A stretch of 64,000 nt of DNA. Origin: Propioniciclava flava. GTDB lineage: Bacteria; Actinomycetota; Actinomycetes; Propionibacteriales; Propionibacteriaceae. How positions within the stretch are numbered: the first letter of the stretch is position 1; every line of letters begins with the position of its first letter. A program made the translations under genes and the position numbers. The notes beneath the pieces were generated by a model. That model was not told where the DNA came from, made no database searches, and saw nothing but the letters and a program-made list of their open reading frames with translations. Positions 44,288-52,605 of the stretch are shown piece by piece. The DNA is taken from the NCBI RefSeq assembly GCF_004126535.1, contig NZ_PPCV01000004.1, positions 248,001 to 312,000 on the forward strand. Direction: 5' to 3'.

Positions 44288-45814
44288 GTGCCTCGCGTGA
44301 GCGATGGTTTGGCTCATTCCGCGGTACGAGGAGCGACCGTCACGCTCACGGCCCAGGGCGCGCGCATCCTCTTGCAACTGCTGTCGATCGTCGTGCTGTC
44401 TCGGCTCCTCACGCCGCACGACTACGGCTTGTTGACCATCGTCTTGGTGATGATCGGGATCGGTGAGATCTTCCGCGACTTTGGCCTGACCTCGGCCAGC
44501 GTCCAGGCCCCCGAACTGAGCTCAGCACAGCGGGACAATCTGTTTTGGATCAACACCGGCATTGGGGCCGTCCTGGCTTGCCTGATGTTCCTTGCGGCGT
44601 GGCCCATCCAGGCGGTGAGTCAGCAGCCGGAACTCCTCGGCATCGCGCAGGCGTTGTCCGCTATGTTCCTGTTCAATGGCCTGGCAACCCAATACCGCGC
44701 ACAGCTCATGCGCAGCCTGCGTTTTGTGGCGCTCGCGATCGCGGACATCGCTGCTGCGACCCTGGCCTTGATCGTGGCCATCATCGCCGCGTACCAGGGT
44801 GCGGGCTACTGGGCGCTGGTGGCTCAGCAACTCACCTCCGGGCTGGTGCTGCTCGCCGCTTTGAGCATCCAGGGTCGCTGGCTTCCTGGCTGGTATTCGC
44901 GCAGCGCACCGGTGCGGGACATGCTGGTCTTTGGGTGGAATCTGGTCGCCACGAACCTCATCTCTTACGGGGCCTCACAGATCGACACGATTCTGGTCGC
45001 GTCCCGCTTCGGGACGACGTCGGTGGGCGTCTACAACCGCGCCTACCAACTCGTGATGACGCCGCTGTCGCAGATGCGCTCGCCGTTGACGAACGTGGCC
45101 TTGCCCATCCTGTCGCGCATTCAGGACGACAAGGAGCGCTTTGACGCCTTCGTCATCGGGGGACAGCTAGCGCTGGGTTACTGTTTCGGCATCCCTTTGC
45201 TGCTGGTGGCCGGGCTGGCGGATCCGTTGGTGCAGATCCTGCTCGGTCCGCAGTGGGCGCAGGCGGCGCCGTTCCTGCGGTGCTTCGCGATTGCGGGCCT
45301 GTTATCGACGCTGGCTTTCGTGGGCTATTGGACGTATGTGGCCCGGGGGCTAGCCAATCAACTGTTCCGCTACACGATGGTGGCCACGGCGATCAAGGTG
45401 ATCTGCGTCGTGGTCGGCTCCTTCTTCGGGTTGGAGTGGATCGCCGTGGGATTCATGCTGGCCCCGGCGCTGGAGTGGCCCTTGTCGCTGTTTTGGCTGT
45501 CGCGCATTACGTCTTTCCCGGCGCGAAGCCTGTACGGGGGAGCTTTCCGTATCCTAACCGTGGCCGGATTGATGGGCGGGGTCGCTTGGCTCGGATCTAT
45601 GCTGGTGGCTGATGCGAACCCCTGGGCTCAGGTGGGGGTGGGCGTGGGGGTGGCTCTGGTGGAGGCTCTTCTTCTGCTCGCCGTACCGTCCTTGCGGCGC
45701 GATCTTGGGACGCTGATGGGGTTCGCGCGTCTCGTCGTGAAGCGTCGAGGTTCCCGCAGTGAGGGGGCAGGTGTGCCGGAGCGATCCGCGAGTGACAGGG
45801 GGAGGAGTCGTTGA
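44288..45814 (+). CDS. Wzx-like lipopolysaccharide/EPS flippase (MOP superfamily)
   Basis: The 508-residue membrane protein has about 12-14 helices and the PST/WzxC-type start: GATVTLTAQGARILLQLLSIVVLSRLLTPHDYGLLTIVLVMIGIGEIFRDFGLTSASVQAP spans residues 12-73. The AYQLVMTPLSQMRSPL segment is also typical. It would flip lipid-linked repeat units across the membrane. GTG 44288 has GGGGG 6 nt upstream; GTG 44297 is also possible. The charged C-terminal tail (about 480-508) is cytoplasmic. The stop overlaps the phosphatase ATG (TGATG). Confidence 0.9.
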   Translation: MPRVSDGLAHSAVRGATVTLTAQGARILLQLLSIVVLSRLLTPHDYGLLTIVLVMIGIGEIFRDFGLTSASVQAPELSSAQRDNLFWINTGIGAVLACLMFLAAWPIQAVSQQPELLGIAQALSAMFLFNGLATQYRAQLMRSLRFVALAIADIAAATLALIVAIIAAYQGAGYWALVAQQLTSGLVLLAALSIQGRWLPGWYSRSAPVRDMLVFGWNLVATNLISYGASQIDTILVASRFGTTSVGVYNRAYQLVMTPLSQMRSPLTNVALPILSRIQDDKERFDAFVIGGQLALGYCFGIPLLLVAGLADPLVQILLGPQWAQAAPFLRCFAIAGLLSTLAFVGYWTYVARGLANQLFRYTMVATAIKVICVVVGSFFGLEWIAVGFMLAPALEWPLSLFWLSRITSFPARSLYGGAFRILTVAGLMGGVAWLGSMLVADANPWAQVGVGVGVALVEALLLLAVPSLRRDLGTLMGFARLVVKRRGSRSEGAGVPERSASDRGRSR

Positions 45815-48315
45815 TGTCACGCTTTGTTCTTTTTGTGTGTGCCCAGAACGTGTGTCGCTCGCCCCTGATGGAGACCGTGTTTCGTGAGGTCGCCCCACCT
45901 TCGTGGATGATCCGCAGCGCTGGCGTAGCGGCGCTGCCGGGGCAGCCGATGTGTGCGGTCGCCGGCGAGCAGGTCGCGGCGGGTCTGGGCTGGGGTGCCC
46001 CCGTTCCCCTTTCCCAACAGCCGTACGCTCCCGTAGCTGCGGGGTACGAGACTGCCTCACGGGAGCCCGCTCCCGAAGTTCAGGCGCCTGATGTTCCCTC
46101 TCCCGGGGCTGCACCCGAGCCCAACGTCGGGCAGGCACTCCTGCCGCCCTGGGCGGGGTGGGTCTCGGCCGCGGTCCAGCGAGAGGCCGTCCCCGCTGAG
46201 GAGCAGAACCCCGAGACGGACTCAGCAACAGTCGCTCTCCCGCTCCTTGCCGAAGGACACGAGTCGTCACCCGAGCAGGCTCACGAGGCCGAGGCCAGCG
46301 TCACATCGCTGTTGTCTTCGCCCGATGAGGGCCTGGACCTCACGGGTGAGGTGCGAAGCGAAGAGGAGCCTGAGCCCCTCGACGACACCGAACTCCTGGA
46401 GGAGACCGTTTCCGTTGAAGCGGCGGACCTCGTTGACGCGGCAGATTCCGTTGATCCGCATGGCGAGGAGGGTCCCGTCGACTGCGCCGATGCGGAGGCG
46501 CCGAAGGACGCGGCTTCACCAGCGCCCGCCGCGACGGAGGCCACCCAGTGGCCCGATGGGGTGGTGTCGGTCTGGGGCCCGCTGGCCGCTCCCGGGAGCG
46601 AGAAGCCCCTGGCTGGTGACACCTTGCCGGAGACACTCGGCGCTGAGGATGCGGAGCTCACCGAGATCCTTGACTTCGCCATCCCCGCCTTCGAACGGGT
46701 GGATCTGGCGCTGCCAGAGGGCCCCCTCGCCTTGGTCGAGGTGCCCAGCATGACGGCTCCCACGACAGCCGATGACGAGGAGCCCTGGCGTCCGCGCCGC
46801 GCCATGGCGCGCGCGTTCGAGCCTGATGAGTTCGAGGACGATGAGGAGGTGGATGTTCGCGTCGGGAGCCGTGCTTGGATCGAGCCCGACAGCGACCCCG
46901 CCTCCGATCCGGTTGCCGAGGGCAACCCCGAGCCAGATGCCGAGACCGCGTCTGATGACGAGGCCGAGATTGCTTCTGATGACGGGGCCGAGGCCGCTTT
47001 CGACTCAGAGCCCGAAGTAGAGGACACCATCCGGCTCGACCTCACCCAGAGGAAGGCGCTGATCACCGTGCAGGCGGCGCTGGAGGCACAGCGGACTCCG
47101 GCGATCGCGATCGACGTGGTGCCTGCGGCTCTAGAAGGCGCGCCCAGCACGGCCCTGGTGCTGGTCAGACGGTCATCGGTGCCAGCACGCGTGAGTGTGC
47201 CGCCGCGCAACGAACCGTGGTGGGATCTGCCGAAGCCCGGGGCGGTCACCACCGTGGTGGCGCTGACCGAGGTTGACGTCGTGATCTGGTCCGAGGATTC
47301 CCACGACCCGGAGGCGCCCGGTGAGGACGGAGACGACGTCCTGACGGAAGAGCGCTCCCAACGGGAAGCCGAACCTCACCTCACCGCAGCCTTGGAGGAG
47401 GATGCTGGGTCCGCCGACGCGGTGACCGTCGCCGAAGAGGCTGCCGAGCCCACTGACGCGGGCGTGGCGAGCGAGCGGGACGCCGAACACGGCGACGCTA
47501 CGGAGCGTGAGATCCTCGCCGACGACCACACCGACCAGACCGAGGTCGAGGGTCGAGACGACACGAGCGAGAACGCTGACGCCGACGAATCCCGCGAGCG
47601 CGACGAACCGTGCGAGAGCGAGGAGTCGTGCGACAGCGACGTCGAGATCACCGTGGTCATGGCCAGCGACGTGATCGCCGAGGAGTTCCGTCGTCCTGAC
47701 GCGGTCACGCAGGCCGTCACACGGGAGGAACCCGAGCATGAGGCGGCCTCGGATCCCACCGAGGAGCAGCAGGCGGAGACTGAGGCGCCATCAGGCGTCG
47801 ACGAGACCCGCCCGCCCGAGTCGTGGGGTACGTGGGGTCGGAGTGTGGACCCGGGGCAGCCCCATCGCTCTGCGGTGCTCCAGGCCGAGGACGTGAAGCA
47901 CGCGGACATCATCATCGTGGCCTCACGCGCCGAACGGTCGGAGGTGGCGCTGCTTGATCCGCTGGCGCGGGCACGAACCTTCACGCTCCGTGAGGCGCTG
48001 GCTTTGGGCGCGGCCCCGATCGTGATGGAGGAAGTGGATGAGGTCCGCGAGGTGCCGAGCGTCGACGCCAGCAACCCCATCAGCCTGTACGCGGCGATCC
48101 TGGATCGCCGCCGCGGCTCCGTTACCCCGCCCCAGCCCACGGGCCCGTGGTGGAAGCGCCGTGCACGCACCGATCCGTGGGACATCCCCGATGTTCATCA
48201 AGCTCCCGAGCGCGTGCACGTCTCCGGATTGAGGTCGGTGGCGCGAGAGACGCGCGAACTGGCTTCCCGCATGACCGTCTTTGCCCGCAGCATGGGCGAC
48301 GAGGTCACGCCCTAA
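45814..48315 (+). CDS. Low-molecular-weight protein tyrosine phosphatase split by a large acidic insertion
   Basis: The 833-residue protein starts as a LMW-PTP: LFVCAQNVCRSPLMETVF with nucleophile Cys9 and Arg15 (C-x5-R-S), then MIRSAGVAALPGQPM. Normally about 35 residues lead to the second half; here about 620 residues rich in Asp/Glu/Ala/Pro/Val intervene. The fold then resumes at HRSAVLQAEDVKHADIIIVASRAERSEVALLD (684-715), followed by RARTFTLREAL. The C-terminal DPWDIPD (787-793) holds candidate general-acid aspartates. In Wzy loci such phosphatases dephosphorylate the Wzc kinase. GGGGGAGGAG precedes ATG 45814, which overlaps the flippase stop. The last 11 bp overlap the convergent GT4 gene. 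Confidence 0.85.
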   Translation: MSRFVLFVCAQNVCRSPLMETVFREVAPPSWMIRSAGVAALPGQPMCAVAGEQVAAGLGWGAPVPLSQQPYAPVAAGYETASREPAPEVQAPDVPSPGAAPEPNVGQALLPPWAGWVSAAVQREAVPAEEQNPETDSATVALPLLAEGHESSPEQAHEAEASVTSLLSSPDEGLDLTGEVRSEEEPEPLDDTELLEETVSVEAADLVDAADSVDPHGEEGPVDCADAEAPKDAASPAPAATEATQWPDGVVSVWGPLAAPGSEKPLAGDTLPETLGAEDAELTEILDFAIPAFERVDLALPEGPLALVEVPSMTAPTTADDEEPWRPRRAMARAFEPDEFEDDEEVDVRVGSRAWIEPDSDPASDPVAEGNPEPDAETASDDEAEIASDDGAEAAFDSEPEVEDTIRLDLTQRKALITVQAALEAQRTPAIAIDVVPAALEGAPSTALVLVRRSSVPARVSVPPRNEPWWDLPKPGAVTTVVALTEVDVVIWSEDSHDPEAPGEDGDDVLTEERSQREAEPHLTAALEEDAGSADAVTVAEEAAEPTDAGVASERDAEHGDATEREILADDHTDQTEVEGRDDTSENADADESRERDEPCESEESCDSDVEITVVMASDVIAEEFRRPDAVTQAVTREEPEHEAASDPTEEQQAETEAPSGVDETRPPESWGTWGRSVDPGQPHRSAVLQAEDVKHADIIIVASRAERSEVALLDPLARARTFTLREALALGAAPIVMEEVDEVREVPSVDASNPISLYAAILDRRRGSVTPPQPTGPWWKRRARTDPWDIPDVHQAPERVHVSGLRSVARETRELASRMTVFARSMGDEVTP
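45997..47850 (+). other. Segment encoding the acidic, low-complexity insertion in the phosphatase
   Basis: Residues about 62-679 are dominated by E, D, A, P, S, T and V with few hydrophobic blocks, and contain runs such as DDEAEIASDDGAEAA. They are predicted by eye to be disordered and strongly negative. One more ordered patch lies near RKALITVQAALEAQRTPAIAIDVVPAAL (nt about 47050-47130). The frame stays open for about 1.85 kb with normal GC-rich codon use, so it is not a decaying region. Confidence 0.75.
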
Positions 48316-49504
48316 ACGAGACAGCATCTCGCGTCGATGTGTGCGCGGCCCCGATCGGGCCTGCCGTCTCAGCCACCACCTGGGCCACTGCGCGGCCGTA
48401 GGCTGCGGGGTCGTGTCGATGGATTGCCTCGGCGCGCGCAGGCTCCAGGCCGGGAAGTATCGCGTCCCACGAGTCGGCGATGCGAGCGACCGCCGTGGCC
48501 AGTGCGTCCGCGGAACCGGCAGGGACGCCGAAGGCAGTCGCATAACCGTGCGTGGCCTCCCGAAGCCCGGAGGTCTCACTGACGACGACGGGGCGGGCGG
48601 CCAAGATGCCCTCCACCGCCGTGTTCCCGAAGGGCTCATCGAGCCGGGAGGGGACCACCACAATGTCGGCGGCGGAGAGGCCGGGCCACACGTCATCGAC
48701 GAAACCGTGCAAGGTGACCGCGTCGGTGAGGTCGCTGGAGTGGATGAGTGAGAGCAGTTCCGCTTCGTACCATTCATAGCCCGGGAACACGGCGCCGTAG
48801 AGGTCGAGAGTGGCAGGCCTGCCCGCATCGCGAAGGAGGCGCAACGCTGACACGATGAGGTCGACGCCCTTGCGAGGAGAGAGGCGCCCGATGTAGGCGA
48901 GCCGGGGACCCGGCACCAACTCCGGCCTAGGTGGAGTGACGGTCTCTGGCCCCGGGACGGCATTGAGGATCACCTGAGATCGTGCTGCGAGGCAGGCGAA
49001 GGAGTCCGCCATCACCGCGAGGCTGAACCGACTATTGACGATGATGCGTTGCGCCGCCAAGAGTGGCGCATAGAGGACCCGCTTGAGCCAGGGGCGGGCC
49101 TGAGACTCGCCTTCATGCACATGCACGACGGTGGGGACGCGCCGCAACCGGGCCACCAACGGCCAGACCGGGATCGTGATCGTATTGACCAACACGACAG
49201 AGGGGGAGTGCCTGCGCAGCGCACCCCATGCGCCGATGACGCCCTTCGCCGCTGTGGTGAGCAATTCACCCCACCCGCGCGGACGCAGGAGGCGCTTGCG
49301 CAAAACGAACTGGGGGGCGAACTCCACCTCGGCGCGCTCCGCGGTCAGGGCAGCCACGAGCGGCCCTGGCGCCGGAAGCACCACGACGACGCGCCACCCC
49401 TCTCTGATCAGTCCCGTCACCGATCCCAGGAGGACGCGGTCCGAGCCATACAGTTCCGCCCCGGGGTGGACCACCAGCACGGTGTCAGGCGACGCCGCCT
49501 TCAC
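48305..49504 (-). CDS. GT4 family glycosyltransferase
   Basis: The 399-residue GT-B protein starts DTVLVVHPGAELYGSDRVLLGSVTGL, has VVHVHEGESQARPWLKRVLY, and the donor-binding half with RLAYIGRLSPRKGVDLIVSALRLL, VTLHGFVDDV and PSRLDEPFGNTAVEGILAARPVV (the E-x7-E motif). It is a retaining transferase, specificity unknown. GTG 49504 overlaps the upstream GT4 stop by 4 bp, so it belongs to the minus-strand unit led by the sugar transferase. The end overlaps the phosphatase gene by 11 bp. Confidence 0.88.
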   Translation of the reverse strand: MKAASPDTVLVVHPGAELYGSDRVLLGSVTGLIREGWRVVVVLPAPGPLVAALTAERAEVEFAPQFVLRKRLLRPRGWGELLTTAAKGVIGAWGALRRHSPSVVLVNTITIPVWPLVARLRRVPTVVHVHEGESQARPWLKRVLYAPLLAAQRIIVNSRFSLAVMADSFACLAARSQVILNAVPGPETVTPPRPELVPGPRLAYIGRLSPRKGVDLIVSALRLLRDAGRPATLDLYGAVFPGYEWYEAELLSLIHSSDLTDAVTLHGFVDDVWPGLSAADIVVVPSRLDEPFGNTAVEGILAARPVVVSETSGLREATHGYATAFGVPAGSADALATAVARIADSWDAILPGLEPARAEAIHRHDPAAYGRAVAQVVAETAGPIGAAHTSTRDAVSFRA

Positions 49505-50724
49505 GCCGTGGGGTCCGTCGAACGGTGAGCGTGTCGCGCAAGGGGGTGAATGCTGGCGCCACGAGCCAAACGCCGCGCGAGCCGCTCGTAGTCGTCGCAC
49601 ACGCCAGCCCAGGTGAACACCGACGAGACGCGCCGACGACCGGCATCCGCGAACTCCTGAGCCCGTGCGGGCTCTGTCTCGCTGGCGCGGAATTGAGGGG
49701 CCAGGTCGGCTGCGGTCGCAAAGAACCACCCCTGCCCGGCCAGGACTTCACGATTGAAGTTGACGTCGAAGGCCACCACTGGCGTCCCCGCACCCATCGC
49801 GCGCAGCAGCGAAGGGTTGGTTCCGCCGACAGAATGCCCGTGCACGTAGGTGTAGGCGTGAGCATAAAGCGCGTCCAGTGCGTCTTGGTCGTAGACCGCG
49901 CCGAGAAGGTGGATGCGCGGATCAGCCGCCGCGACGGTCTCGATGCGGCGCGTGTAGTCAGCGCTGTAGGGGGCGGCACCGACGACCACCAGAGGCTTGG
50001 TCGACTCGCTCGCGTGATAGCCCTCGACGATCTCCAGCACATGGTTCTCCGGCTCGAACCTCGCCACGACGAGGTGATACTCGCCCGGAGTGAAGCCCAA
50101 AGCGCGCACGGGAGCCGCATCGAGTTGCTCGATCACGGGGGCGCCATAGCGGATCAGCTCAGTCGGGACGCCGAACTCGGCGTCGTAATAGTCAGAGATG
50201 CCAGGAGCGTCCGCGATCAGAGCATCAGCACTACGGACGCCGAACCCTTCGGCCCACCGGTAGTACGACTTGCCGCGTGCCCCCCATTTCGAACGCTTCC
50301 ACTCGATGCCATCCATGTGGAGCGCCACGGGGATGCCGCGGGCGCGCAGCAGGGGCACGAAGGGAGAGTTCGCCGCGTTGAAGACGAAAGCGGCGTCGGG
50401 TCGGTGGCGACTCACGGCATGCAGGACCGACAGCCCCGTATGGCTCAGGGTCTCGATCTGCTTGGCTGGCGCGGCGGGAAGGTGGACCAGATCCATGCCG
50501 AGGTAGGAACGCTGCCGGGAGGCGGCACCGCGCGTGTACACCGTGACGGAGTGCCCACGTTCGACGAGGCGGCGTCCAATCTCCTCAACCGCAGTCTCGA
50601 AGCCGCCGTAGGCGGCGGGCACGCCGCGCGTGCCGATCATGGCGATGGTGAGCGAAGCCGTGGGCTCCTGACCGGAGCCCGCCTGCGAGGTGTCGGTCCA
50701 CAAGGACAGATCCTGGATGGCCAT
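49501..50724 (-). CDS. GT4 glycosyltransferase with DUF1972 N-terminus (rhamnosyltransferase-like)
   Basis: The 407-residue protein has the DUF1972-type start IAMIGTRGVPAAYGGFETAVEEIGRRLVERGHSVTVYTR, then HMDGIEWKRSKWGARGKSYYRWAE, and a GT4 C-terminal half with LVVARFEPENHVLEIVEGY, YVHGHSVGGTNPSLLRAMGAGTPVVAFDVNFNREVL. Such proteins typically add the second sugar, often L-rhamnose, to an undecaprenyl-linked primer in EPS pathways. This fits its place directly after the initiating transferase (gap of 4 bp). ATG 50724. Confidence 0.9.
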   Translation of the reverse strand: MAIQDLSLWTDTSQAGSGQEPTASLTIAMIGTRGVPAAYGGFETAVEEIGRRLVERGHSVTVYTRGAASRQRSYLGMDLVHLPAAPAKQIETLSHTGLSVLHAVSRHRPDAAFVFNAANSPFVPLLRARGIPVALHMDGIEWKRSKWGARGKSYYRWAEGFGVRSADALIADAPGISDYYDAEFGVPTELIRYGAPVIEQLDAAPVRALGFTPGEYHLVVARFEPENHVLEIVEGYHASESTKPLVVVGAAPYSADYTRRIETVAAADPRIHLLGAVYDQDALDALYAHAYTYVHGHSVGGTNPSLLRAMGAGTPVVAFDVNFNREVLAGQGWFFATAADLAPQFRASETEPARAQEFADAGRRRVSSVFTWAGVCDDYERLARRLARGASIHPLARHAHRSTDPTA

Positions 50725-50728
50725 GAGA

Positions 50729-52309
50729 TCAGTAGGCTCCTTCGGGCTTCAGCATGACGCCGACGGTGCGCCACATGATGCGCAGGTCGTCGAGCACCGA
50801 CCAGTTCTCCACATAGTGCAGGTCGAGGCGGACGCTCTCATCCCAGGAGAGATTGCTGCGGCCACCCACCTGCCAGGGGCCGGTGATCCCTGGCTTGATG
50901 TAGAGGCGTCGGTAGACCCGACCGTCGTAGGTGGTCACCTCGCTGGGCAGGGGCGGACGCGGACCGACCACGCTCATGTCGCCGATGAAGACGTTCCAGA
51001 ACTGGGGCAGTTCATCCAGGGAGTGCTTGCGCAGGATCCGGCCCACATGCGTGACGCGTGGATCGTTACGCATCTTGAACAAGGGCCCCGAGCCTTCGTT
51101 CTGGGCGAGCAGAAGGGCGCGCTCGGCGTCTGCGCCCACCCGCATCGAACGGAACTTCAGCATGTCGAACTCGCGCCCGTCGCGACCGACGCGCTTTTGG
51201 CGATAGAAGACGGGGCCGCCGTCGCCGAGTTTGATGATGATCGCGACCACCAGGGCGATCGGCAGCGTAACGAGCAGGGCCAACGACGACACGACGAGGT
51301 CGAAAGCTCGTTTGACGACGTGGGCGCCACCTTCGAAGGTGGGGATTTTCACCTGGATGAGGGGGAGCCCTTCCAGGGGGCGAAGCGAGATGCGTGGGCC
51401 CGCCACGTCCGCGAGCCGCCCCCCGATGACCAGTTCAGCGGCCGTCCCGACCATCTGCTGGCTGAGGCGCTGAACGAAGTCGGGATCCTCGTCGGGCTGG
51501 CTTGCCACGATGATGGCGTCGGCGCCGAGCCGGTGGGCTGTCGCGGCCGCGTCGTACACCGACCCCACGACCGGGTAGGCGTGCCCATCGACGGCAATCG
51601 AGGAGACGGGGCGATCCGACAAGCTGGCACCGACGACCTGATAGCCGAGTGCCCAGGTGGTGCCCAGGCGGCGCAGGACGAAAGCGACTTCGTCGTGGGC
51701 GCCGACAACGAAGGCGCGGGAAACGTACTCGCCGAAGCGGCGGCGGCGCAGCAGCCAGCGACGCCACAGCCAGCGTGACGCCAGCAAGACCAAGAGGCCA
51801 AAGGGAAGGGACACCAGCAACTGGGTCCGCAAGCCGGGCCACTGGAACACGATGAAGGCGATGGCCAGCAGTCCGAAGGCGAAGCCGGTGGCCTGCGCCA
51901 CGCGGGTGTATTCGGTCACGCCGCTGCCGAAGAGTTCCGACTCCCTGGTGCCGAAGGCGCTCAGCGCGACGAGCCACCCGACGGAGGTGATGAGCGGAAT
52001 GCGGGCGATGATCCCGGGATCTTCGGCGATGAGGTTCGGGTCAAGCATCTGGAGTCGCAGGACGGTCGAGAACACGCAGAACGCAATGATGATGGCGGCG
52101 TCGCTGATCCACAGATTCAGGCGGTAACGACGCTCCCACCTACGTCGGCGCTCGAGCACCGGAGACGTCCGAGGGGAGCGACGTGCCTCGCTCGCATACC
52201 CACTTGACCGCAGCGGCACCTCCGACCGGGGCGTGGCAACAGCCCGGAAAGCGGACGTCAAGTCGCCACCGGCGCGACGGTGTTCTTCGGGTATCAAGCG
52301 AGTCGTCAT
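50729..52309 (-). CDS. Exopolysaccharide polyprenyl-phosphate sugar-1-phosphate transferase (WcaJ/CpsE type)
   Basis: This initiating enzyme loads the first sugar-1-phosphate onto undecaprenyl phosphate. The 526-residue protein has a basic N-terminal tail, four helices (about 65-195), a CoA-binding-like domain (AFVVGAHDEVAFVLRRLG), one more helix, and the catalytic bac_transf domain: VFYRQKRVGRDGREFDMLKFRSM, SGPLFKMRNDPRVTHVGRILRKHSLDELPQFWNVFIGDMSVVGPRPPLPSEV and KPGITGPWQVGGRSN. A -35/-10 pair lies upstream. It leads the minus-strand unit (initiator, two GT4). Confidence 0.94.
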   Translation of the reverse strand: MTTRLIPEEHRRAGGDLTSAFRAVATPRSEVPLRSSGYASEARRSPRTSPVLERRRRWERRYRLNLWISDAAIIIAFCVFSTVLRLQMLDPNLIAEDPGIIARIPLITSVGWLVALSAFGTRESELFGSGVTEYTRVAQATGFAFGLLAIAFIVFQWPGLRTQLLVSLPFGLLVLLASRWLWRRWLLRRRRFGEYVSRAFVVGAHDEVAFVLRRLGTTWALGYQVVGASLSDRPVSSIAVDGHAYPVVGSVYDAAATAHRLGADAIIVASQPDEDPDFVQRLSQQMVGTAAELVIGGRLADVAGPRISLRPLEGLPLIQVKIPTFEGGAHVVKRAFDLVVSSLALLVTLPIALVVAIIIKLGDGGPVFYRQKRVGRDGREFDMLKFRSMRVGADAERALLLAQNEGSGPLFKMRNDPRVTHVGRILRKHSLDELPQFWNVFIGDMSVVGPRPPLPSEVTTYDGRVYRRLYIKPGITGPWQVGGRSNLSWDESVRLDLHYVENWSVLDDLRIMWRTVGVMLKPEGAY

Positions 52310-52456
52310 TCATTCCCCCACGTTCCGCGTCGGCCGCAAGCACAGTGCGCGCGGGTCCATCGCGACCGGCGGTGAGGAACACAAAAGACACGGGCCTAGT
52401 GACGAGTGGGCCGTGACGTGCTAGCCCCCGAGGGGCGGGATGTGACGCTTCTAGGG

Positions 52457-52485
52457 ATAGTAGCGTGCTGCGCCATACTCGGCAA
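52457..52485 (-). promoter_or_regulatory. Promoter of the minus-strand glycan unit
   Basis: On the minus strand TTGCCG (52485-52480) and TACTAT (52462-52457) are separated by exactly 17 bp, the best promoter match in the window. The leader would be about 140 nt before the ATG at 52309. Together with the terminator at 52514-52551, this accounts for the 296-bp gap 52310-52605. Confidence 0.6.
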
Positions 52486-52513
52486 CGGGGAGCAATACCC
52501 CTCCCGGGTGACA

Positions 52514-52551
52514 AGGAAAAACGCCCCGGTGCCTCCCCGCGACACCGGGGC
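52514..52551 (-). terminator. Rho-independent terminator of the M20 hydrolase gene
   Basis: Reading the minus strand, GCCCCGGTG / CACCGGGGC form a perfect 9-bp stem with an 11-nt loop (52551-52523), followed by GTTTTTCC. It starts 54 bp after the amidohydrolase stop and just before the promoter of the glycan unit. Confidence 0.85.
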
Positions 52552-52605
52552 TGGGCACGATGCAAGGCCCAGCGAAAAGCAGTGAAGACGCCCCAGGCGG
52601 GGGCC

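Noticed and set aside
46091-47252. Alternative frames inside the acidic phosphatase insert, considered as separate genes
   Set aside because: They are Arg/Pro- or Ser-rich with no start signals, while the phosphatase frame is open from the P-loop to its C-terminal half.
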